DNA of 64,000 nucleotides from Candidula unifasciata. Its lineage: Eukaryota > Mollusca > Gastropoda > Stylommatophora > Geomitridae. The notes below the pieces were generated by a model. That model did no database searches. It had not been told where the DNA came from and saw only the letters and a list, made by a program, of their open reading frames with translations. Positions 56,651 to 64,000 of the stretch are shown one piece after another; the stretch's first letter is position 1; every line of letters begins with the position of its first letter. A program made the translations under genes and the position numbers. Location: NCBI GenBank assembly GCA_905116865.2, contig CAJHNH020000834.1, forward strand, positions 163,267 through 227,266, read 5' to 3'.

Positions 56651-56885
56651 AATGAAAACAACCAGCATGCACAAACAGGCTGCGAGGCAAAGAATGAAGA
56701 TGTACCGGTCAACTGATGATGGGTATTTTGAGCATTGAGACACTGAGATGGCTGCTGAGGACGGAGCACCAATGGTCTGGACCGATGTGCTGAGAGTGGC
56801 ATTAAAGAATACAACAAGAAGAACTGGCATAGAAAACAAAGGACTGAGATCCGTACTGAGATAAGAACGTCTATTCCATTAGATA
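56650..56885 (+). mobile_element. non-LTR C-terminal fragment
   Basis: Plus text ACGGAGCACCAATGGTCTGG and a RRTGIENKGLRSVLR-like reading resemble a RT C-terminal region. Weak; the head-to-head junction with the previous fragment is at about 56650. Confidence 0.4.
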
Positions 56886-56889
56886 GGAC

Positions 56890-57450
56890 ATGTGATAATC
56901 AGGGGGTCACCGTAGGAAGCTGTCAAGCCGCTTGCCTTGCGCCCTAAACGACATGAGTTCGTTACAGGACTGCCTCGTTCTGTTCACGAGTGCAGTTGTT
57001 ACTGAAGTCTCTGGAAATCGTCGATGGAGAAAAGGAATTCGTAATTTATGGAAAGATTTATCCTTTTCAGCCTTTCCTTTAAGCCTTTACTTCCAAGGCA
57101 ATTTTCAGAAAGGAAGTTATCAGGTGTGCACTTTCAGGAGGTTGGGCTGATCTCACAGCCATACTGAACATCGAGATTGGACTATACAGTCACCGAATCG
57201 GAGATTGACTAAGAAACACCCATATATGTTGAAAAAAAAAAAAAGAAACACTTATCTTGTTCTGTTTTTCTCGTCACACTACTACCGAGTTGCAGCCCAG
57301 TGTAGTGGCTTCTCTGTATTTGTCTTGCGCTACTCGAGTGTCTTGTGTGAGGGTAGTGTTCATCTTCTAAATTCAGGATTCAACTGAACCTTGTATCCAC
57401 ATCTTCGTCTCACATTCTTCCAACACAGTGACATACAAGTGAAGTAAAGG
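56890..57450. other. intergenic, nothing recognised
   Basis: No gene or repeat recognised. Confidence 0.45.
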
Positions 57451-57454
57451 ACTT

Positions 57455-57595
57455 TTCCCACACCATCAGGTGTGTCTGGTATTTAGGGCTAGACCTATAT
57501 TATATAGACCAATCGGTCAGTAATGTGGTCAACATCACGCCAGACGCCTTTACTTCCCATGAATTTACCTGCTACCCATTTAATGCTGCCGCCAA
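57455..57595 (-). repeat. SINE family A partial copy
   Basis: AGGGCTAGACCTATATTATA, ATGTGGTCAACATCACGCC and TTTACTTCCCATGAATTTAC. Confidence 0.7.
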
Positions 57596-57599
57596 AAAA

Positions 57600-58580
57600 T
57601 TATGAAATAAAACATCTCATAGATAGCTTGGTATTGCTGCATTCTTATTAGACGGCCAAACAACTTCACCGTTTGGCATTCAATGTAATTACTATAAATA
57701 AACAGAGGAAGAACCTTTGAGGCCGTTAAATATCATGAATTAATCGAGTAACAGAAAGTGTATTGATCGGCACTCATAGAAAGAAGTAGAAAGATAGAAG
57801 AACACACTAGACAACATAAAAATCGAAAACTTTTAATGTAATGCAGACACGGCCTTGTTCCGACTAACTCGCTTATGCTAGTGTTCGTGACCTTGTTCCA
57901 TTTAAACATCTATAAAGTGCCCAAACGGTGACCAGAATACGTAATCATGATGTCAGTTTAATGTGATTTTAATTATTTATTTATCTGAATCATTTAAAGC
58001 TATTTTCTGATAAATATTAAATCAAGCATCCCGGAGAGGCATCGACGTTTGTAAAGTGCCTGGAGAGGCCTTGGCATTTCCGAAGTGCCTGAGGAGTCAT
58101 TTGCATTTCCAAAGTGCCTAGAGCCTTCATATGTGTACGTGGGTTGCCAAGCTGGATGTGTATTCTGTGACGTACTGAGGTTTCACTCCTAATTCTGACG
58201 CATTGTTGTTATGGGTGTTTGAATCCTCAAATCTCCTTGTGGGATTCGGGGCCGCATTTTGTCTCCCCCCCCCCCACCCCCACAAAAAATAGACCAACTG
58301 CCACCCCAAGAAGCGTGTCGCATAAATTAATTAATTAAGCACGTTTCATTCGATGTTGGAGTACATCTCCATTAGTGTACTTTCTAGTTTTTATGGGTGC
58401 GCAAAATGTTAGTCAAAGATGAAAGAAATTCGCCGCTTTAAGTAAACAGCAGCACCGGTTTTGTAAATCATAAAATAATATAGACAGGGGAAATTTATTG
58501 TCCCAAGTACAAGTTCGTGTTCATCCGTATAATAGTTATCGAAATATTTGCTACGGTATCGGGGCGTGACTTTTAAACGC
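57600..58580. other. intergenic, nothing recognised
   Basis: Short direct repeats GTGCCT(G/A)GAG and AAGTGCCT near 58025-58115; no gene seen. Confidence 0.45.
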
Positions 58581-58584
58581 ATTA

Positions 58585-58765
58585 TAGACATATTATATAG
58601 ACCAGTCAGCACTCGGTACTTGATGTGGTCAACATCACGCCGGCTGCCTTTACTTCCCAGATCTTCACCTGGTAACATTTAAGAAGGACTAGTGCTTGAA
58701 GCCAAGGTCATTTTTGAAAGCAATGAATGCACAACCTGCTGATCTGTAGGTAAGCATATGTAGCC
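58585..58765 (-). repeat. SINE family A copy
   Basis: GATGTGGTCAACATCACGCC, GGCTGCCTTTACTTCCCAG and AAGCCAAGGTCATTTTTG; the tRNA-like head is decayed. Confidence 0.68.
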
Positions 58766-58861
58766 GAAACATCACGTCAGCTTCACCGATGTTTAATCTG
58801 TTTTTGCTCCAGGTCGCAAGCCGACCACTGCTTTGTTTGGGCAGCTGTAAGTGTCTCTACC

Positions 58862-58863
<2 letters not shown>

Positions 58864-58917
<54 letters not shown>
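58864..58917. repeat. (GT)n microsatellite
   Basis: Perfect GT repeat of about 27 units. Confidence 0.96.
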
Positions 58918-58919
58918 GG

Positions 58920-60315
58920 GGAATATCAATATAGTTTATGTTTAGTCGGTTCATTTCTTGACATGGATATGGAGCCGATAGGTACGCAAATTTCTTTTTA
59001 CGTGCAGAAGCTTCCTTGTAATAGCGCGATGGCCCTGTATTCTAATCTCTCGACAACCCGAAATTAAAACAGAAATCCCCGGTATCATGTCGTCTGCTGT
59101 TAAGTAGCACACGGATTGACCCAGCCCGGTGTATTTAATGGTATGCATACATTTTAAAACTGACAGCCTCTCCGACGGAGCAGCTGAACTACTTAACAGT
59201 CTCTCCCAGGTCAATACACTCCACTGTCTACAGACTGGCCTCCTCCCAACAGTAATACTCTCAAAAGCGCATACGCTTAAAACCATCCAAATGGACGCCA
59301 TTTACATGACGGACAAAACGATTTTCTTAAATGTTTGCGGTCTGTTTTGCATGAAATTTACTTCTTACTAATGGCAATTTTTGTTCTTTGCTAAAACCCT
59401 ATCCTGGGTTCCGGTGGAAGGTTAAGCACTTTGTTTCTAGAGTTACCTTTTCTTCTTAACAGTGAAGGACCTGAGCGGAAACGGAAGTCGATAGCAAAAA
59501 CCTGGCTTGCCGGTATCGAACTAATTTTTTTTTTTTTTTGTCTCCTATGTTTTCCTTTGTGGTTTATTTTGTGTGCAAGTTCATTATTTTTCTCCTTTAT
59601 TCAGAAATACTTTGTTTGTCTGTCGACCTGCTTGAAAGAGCCTATACTGCAGAAAAACTGTTTAACTGATTGACTGAATTAGAAAATATATACACACATC
59701 AGAACAACAGAACGAATTACAAAGAAGGGGAAAAAAGAAGAAGAAAGAAACTAAGACGAATTAAAACACGGATTTACATCGAGCCCATAAAGAACACAAA
59801 TCTTGACGACGTGATTTGCAAAATGGCTCCTCTTTCGTTCAATATGGCCACGCTTTAGAATTTCACGTCTTGCATCTCATTAATAGATTTTCTATAATCT
59901 TGTATTAACGAAACAGCTAGCAACGTTCGGCACAAATTAAGTCAGTTCGGGGAAGAAAAAAAAATCGTTAGCAATAAACAAGGGACAAAAACAGTAAAAT
60001 GTTCACCGGGGACGGACAAATATCGGGAATAAAATATTTATAGTAAGATATATTACATTTGTTCATTAAAGAAAAGCGCTATGCGTTTAAACACATCTTC
60101 TTCTTTCTTGATTTCTGTTCTCCCTGCCATTGATGTTCAGATAAGAAAGCCACAAGCCTCTATGAAGTCTATGGTGGGAGGCATGTTTTTCCCTGTTATA
60201 TACAGCTTGGTTTCCATTGGAATGTCAATGGCCAAACTTTAGATCTTTCTATTGCATGTGTAGAGCACATCTGTAGCACAAGTTCTGTGGTGCTTGTGTA
60301 CATGGTAAAAATTTT
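58920..60315. other. intergenic, nothing recognised
   Basis: No gene or repeat recognised; T14 near 59526-59539. Confidence 0.45.
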
Positions 60316-60319
60316 TGAA

Positions 60320-61018
60320 TGTCCAGTCTGGAATGTCTTGTACATATGGCTGCTGTCTGTTGTGTCCAGTCTGGAATGTCTTGTACATATAGCTGCAGTC
60401 TGTTGTGTCCAGTCTGGAATGTCTTGTACACATGGCTGCAGTCTGCTGTGTCCAGTCTGGAATGTCTTGTACATATGGCTGCAGTCTGTTGTGTCTAGTC
60501 TGGAATGTCTTGTACATATGGCTGCAGTCTGTTGTGTCCAGTCTGGAATGTCTTGTACATATAGCTGCAGTCTGTTGTGTCCAGTCTGGAATGTCTTGTA
60601 CATATGGCTGCAGTCTGTTGTGTCTAGTCTGGAATGTCTTGTACATATGGCTGCAGTCTGTTGTGTCCAGTCTGGAATGTCTTGTACATATAGCTGCAGT
60701 CTGTTGTGTCCAGTCTGGAATGTCTTGTACATATGGCTGCAGTCTGCTGTGTCCAGTCTGGAATGTCTTGTACATATGGCTGCAGTCTGTTGTGTATAGT
60801 CTGGAATGTCTTGTACACATGGCTGCAGTCAGTAGTGTCCAGTCTAGAATGTCTTGTACATATAGCTGCAGTCTGTTGTGTCCAGTCTGGAATGTCTTGT
60901 ACACATGGCTGCAGTCTGCTGTGTCCAGTCTGGAATGTCTTGTACACATGGCTGCAGTCTGTTGTGTCTAATCTGGAATGTTTTGTACACATGGCTGCAA
61001 TCTGTTGTGTCCAGCCCA
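60320..61018. repeat. 43-bp minisatellite with higher-order pattern
   Basis: Sixteen copies of CAGTCTGGAATGTCTTGTAC, ATATGGCTGCAGTCTGTTGT, GTC. Variants (GTGTCTAG, ATATAGCTGC) recur every 129 bp (three units) in the left half. 43 is not a multiple of three, and up to six frames are open across it; none is a gene. Confidence 0.95.
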
Positions 61019-61585
61019 GTACGCAATCTAAATATAATAGTCTGCTTCCTTCACGTGAGGAGATTGACTGCGTCTTCCTGATTGTGTCCAAAATGTGAAT
61101 TATTCCAGTGTGTTCTAATGGCTTCCCCCATCTGAGTTTTATTTGCACCATAAGTGCAACCGTTACCTGGCTGTTCTGTGTTAGCTGACCGACTTGTTTT
61201 AGCACAGATCTAAGCTTGTTGGATTGTAGTGGATCACGATTTTGTATTGTACACATGAAGATATCTGATGCAATAAATGAACATGACTGAACAATAGAAC
61301 AAGCGCCATGATGGTCTCGAAAATCTGGCTGATGAACAGTACAGTTTTGGACACCGAGGCAGATGCAGATATCTGCGAAAGCTGATACAAGACATTAGAG
61401 ATGCTTTGGCTGTGGAAGCACACTGAGCTGGAGAATTGACTAGACCAGCAGTTTCCAAATACTAGGAGTATGATGAAGTTCTAAGGGACGCCAAGGAATT
61501 TAAAAATGAGTGCGTCTGTACTTTACTAATCCGTTTTACTCACTCGTCTCATCATTTATTCAAGCAACACAGTCCATAACCTAAA
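61019..61585. other. intergenic, nothing recognised
   Basis: No gene or repeat recognised. Confidence 0.4.
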
Positions 61586-61589
61586 TGAG

Positions 61590-61800
61590 TTTTATTCTTC
61601 TACTTTATTCACCGATGGGTCTATTCTTGATTTTACTACAATGGGGCCACGGAATCCACACGGGGAAAATAGCTTTTTAAAATGGACATCTATGGCATCA
61701 GTGGAAAGCAAGCATCGGCCAGATAGTAGTAGTTTCTCATGTACGGTAAACGAGGTTATCCCATACTTGCTCGTGGGTGTGCCACGAAAACAACACATAA
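61590..61800 (-). repeat. dispersed repeat family H copy
   Basis: Inverted copy of 51920-52110: TTCTTCTACTTTATTCACCG, GGGGCCACGGAATCCACACG and TACGGTAAACGAGGTTATCC. Confidence 0.68.
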
Positions 61801-62014
61801 TCTCTATCGATGTCTCTTGTGGGCAACAACAACAAAAAAATGCAGTCTCCGCCAACAGTTCCATGTATACGCGTCAACCGCATAAGGCAGCCTTCAGAAG
61901 TGCCAACAACCGGGAAGGCTAGCACGGTGAAAACATTCCACATGAAATCAGCTGTGTCGGTCAAAAGTCGCAATATCCCGGCTATGCTGTAAAAAGACAC
62001 TGTGTAATTACGTC

Positions 62015-62190
62015 ACTATATATGCCTGGGAAGAGAGGAAGAGGAAGGCCAAGGAGAAGATGGGTGCAGGATGTGGCAGATAAACTCCAGATGGGTGTAT
62101 CAGACGCGGGACATCTTGCTCAGGATAGGAAGGTTTTCGGGAGGGTTGTTATGGCAGCGAGGTTCCGCGAGGGACATGCTACTGAATGAA
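62015..62190 (+). mobile_element. non-LTR C-terminal fragment with microsatellite tail
   Basis: Same family as 30105-30265 and the end of 44120-45260: PGKRGRGRPRRRWVQDVADK, then LQMGVSDAGHLAQDRKVFGR and VVMAARFREGHATE, followed by a (GAAT)n and (GAA)n tail to about 62222. The best-preserved C-terminus in this family here. Confidence 0.82.
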
Positions 62191-62224
62191 TGAATGAGAT
62201 CGAGTGATGAAGAAGAAGAAGAAG

Positions 62225-63050
62225 TACTGGCTGACAGGAGCCCTTCCCGACAATGTTGACATACCCCTTGAACAGCTCGGCGGTTAAAACATAAACTCGT
62301 GACAGCTGAAGCTGAAATAAGAACTGAAAGAATTGACAAAATATGTTCACGGCACATATCTTTTATTGTCTTTAGATGTCACGTAGTCAGACCAACACAC
62401 CTCTGCGTTTTGGTTCCGTCCATAACCTGTACCCTACTATGCGAATTACCCAAGTTTAAATGTAGTAAATTCCAGGGTAGACTTGTAGTGCATCTCTATT
62501 TGGTATGGGCCATGGTATACCAAACTGAAGACCGTTCCCTAGAAGTTCTTTGGTGCCCATTACTTGAGCTACCCATTCCGTGGAGTGGTGTGGGGTGGTT
62601 GCTAGAGCTGCGGGTTTGCCCTCTAGACCAACAGGAGCCTCAATCTCAACATTTTGCATTTCACAGTTTCTTGCACATCTGATATCATTAGAAGTTACAC
62701 TAATTTGGACATGTGACACCACCGTCTTGTGACAGTGGAGACAAACGACAACTAAACGTCATCCTACAACTAATTTTCAAAAATGAAAGTGAAGGACATT
62801 ATGTGTGATCTCTAGTAGCACAGAAACGGATCTGTCATGGGGTGACTAGTCTGCGTTGATGTTCCAACCTCGACTAGCGACTGACTGAAATTAAGCGGTC
62901 AGTTCCATTCTTTGAACCAGCTTAGACACCCATGTCAAAATCTATAATACCGGCGCGCCAACACACGCCTTCCAAACCAAGGCTACAATACATTCAAATC
63001 AGCATTTTCCCCCACAATCTGCAAAAGGGCCCCAAAACATTTATGTGGCA
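62225..63050. other. intergenic, nothing recognised
   Basis: No gene or repeat recognised. Confidence 0.4.
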
Positions 63051-63269
63051 CACACACGATTTTTTTTATTTTAGTTCCAACAAAAATCGCATGGGCACAG
63101 TCAAAAAACATTAAAAAAATAAAATCTGGGTGACTGGACTTACAAATTCAGTCCACTTATAGGGGTAAATGAAAACAAACAGCGACCAAAAAAAAAAACT
63201 TCCAAAAGACTTGGGACATAGGTTTTCTGTGGCATCTTGGGAAAAAAAGGACCTTTTAATTTCCCTTGG

Positions 63270-63480
63270 GGGTTTGGGATATGGGTTAGACCTTTTTTTA
63301 TAGACCAAATCCCTTTGGGGTTTGTCTCGTCAGCATTTTGCCGGCCGCCTTTCTTTCCCGGGCTATACCCGGGACCCCTAAGGGTGGGTTTTACCTGAAA
63401 GCCAAGGTCGTTTTTGGAAAAAACGGGCCTTGCAGGGCCCGAAAACCCCCCCACCTTTAACCGCGGGGCTCTACCCTAAC
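63270..63480 (-). repeat. SINE family A copy in low-quality sequence
   Basis: Recognisable as TATAGACCAAATCCC, GTCAGCATTTTGCCGGCCGC and AAGCCAAGGTCGTTTTTGG, with many bases drawn into homopolymers. Confidence 0.6.
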
Positions 63481-63840
63481 CCGGGGGGCCTATGGCACAT
63501 TGCCCGGTTTTTTTGGATTTTTTTATTTAAAGGATCTCTTCTTTACCTTCTTTCCCAAGGGGGCTAGGCCCCCAACCTACTCACACAAGTGTTCTACCCG
63601 GTTTTTTTGCAGGCTACTCCCCAATGTTTTTCCCCCCTGTTGTTTCCTCCCCTCTCAGCTTCCTGCTCCATGGAGGGGGGAGGGGGGGTTGCCTTTTTTT
63701 TATGCTTCGTGGGCCCGGGAAAAAACATTCTATGATTTTTGTTTTTCATTTTTCTCAAAGTATTCCCATCCCAAAATAGCGTCTTTTTCTTCACCTTGGC
63801 CCCCTGCAACTTCCGACTTTTACAGCATTTCTTTTTTTTT
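63480..63840 (-). mobile_element. 3' region of the 20-kb non-LTR family in low-quality sequence
   Basis: GGGCTAGGCCCCCAACCTAC, CACAAGTGTTCTACC, AGCTTCCTGCTCCATG and AAAACATTCTATG parallel 20290-20500 in the same orientation, with inflated homopolymers. Confidence 0.6.
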
Positions 63841-64000
63841 CTACATTCAAGATGCATGAACAACGTTATGGGAACGCAAAAAATTCAAAACTAAAAAGAT
63901 CAAATTTTTAAATTTATTTTTTTATTATTTTTGCCAAAAAAAATGACAATACAGGATCGCTTTTTTTGGGCGGGGGAGAATTTGAAGGCATTGTGAACGA

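Noticed and set aside
60196..61256. Up to 236-codon frames on both strands
   Set aside because: Generated by the 43-bp minisatellite.

Overview
This is animal genomic DNA: mostly non-coding, intron-containing and dense in transposable elements, SINEs, minisatellites and microsatellites. TTAGGG-type telomeric repeats, several tRNA-derived SINE families, many decayed endonuclease/reverse-transcriptase non-LTR elements, and a Ty3/gypsy element with a Gmr1-like domain order suggest a marine invertebrate, most likely a mollusc. The species cannot be fixed from the sequence.

The one host gene I can support is a DXO/Dom3Z (decapping exoribonuclease) homologue on the minus strand from 18504 down to 642. 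I joined six exons by eye: 18504-18083, 15987-15764, 13023-12928, 11314-11200, 2285-2150 and 739-642. All have GT-AG junctions and compatible phases. The catalytic E...EVD...ELK residues are present, and the last exon lies beyond the left edge. Its introns hold nearly everything else in the first 18 kb. Intron 4 carries a 6.5-kb LTR retrotransposon (3035-9498) in the opposite orientation and a 1.3-kb mariner relic (9639-10930). Intron 2 carries a 36-bp satellite with higher-order structure. Intron 1 carries an 876-bp palindrome with telomeric repeats in both arms.

The LTR element is the most notable mobile element. Its domains run gag, protease, integrase, reverse transcriptase, RNase H, so integrase precedes RT, unlike ordinary Ty3/gypsy. 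Its 5' LTR is cut to 245 bp and runs directly into gag. The 3' LTR is complete (722 bp) and a 5-bp target duplication flanks the element.

From 18.5 to 64 kb no host gene was recognised. The region holds a non-LTR element on the minus strand (20.3-23.1 kb) crossed by a 277-base assembly gap, and a non-LTR relic at 28.3-30.3 kb carrying a SINE and a second non-LTR fragment. A partner copy at 44.1-45.3 kb shares the same SINE insertion and two of the same stop codons. About ten further non-LTR fragments are scattered through the region. Tandem arrays have periods of 26, 56, 59, 32, 37, 24 and 43 bp, and there is a 0.95-kb compound tetranucleotide array. The last ~1 kb shows inflated homopolymers and looks like low-quality sequence.

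Most long open frames here are by-products of tandem repeats or transposon remnants rather than genes.
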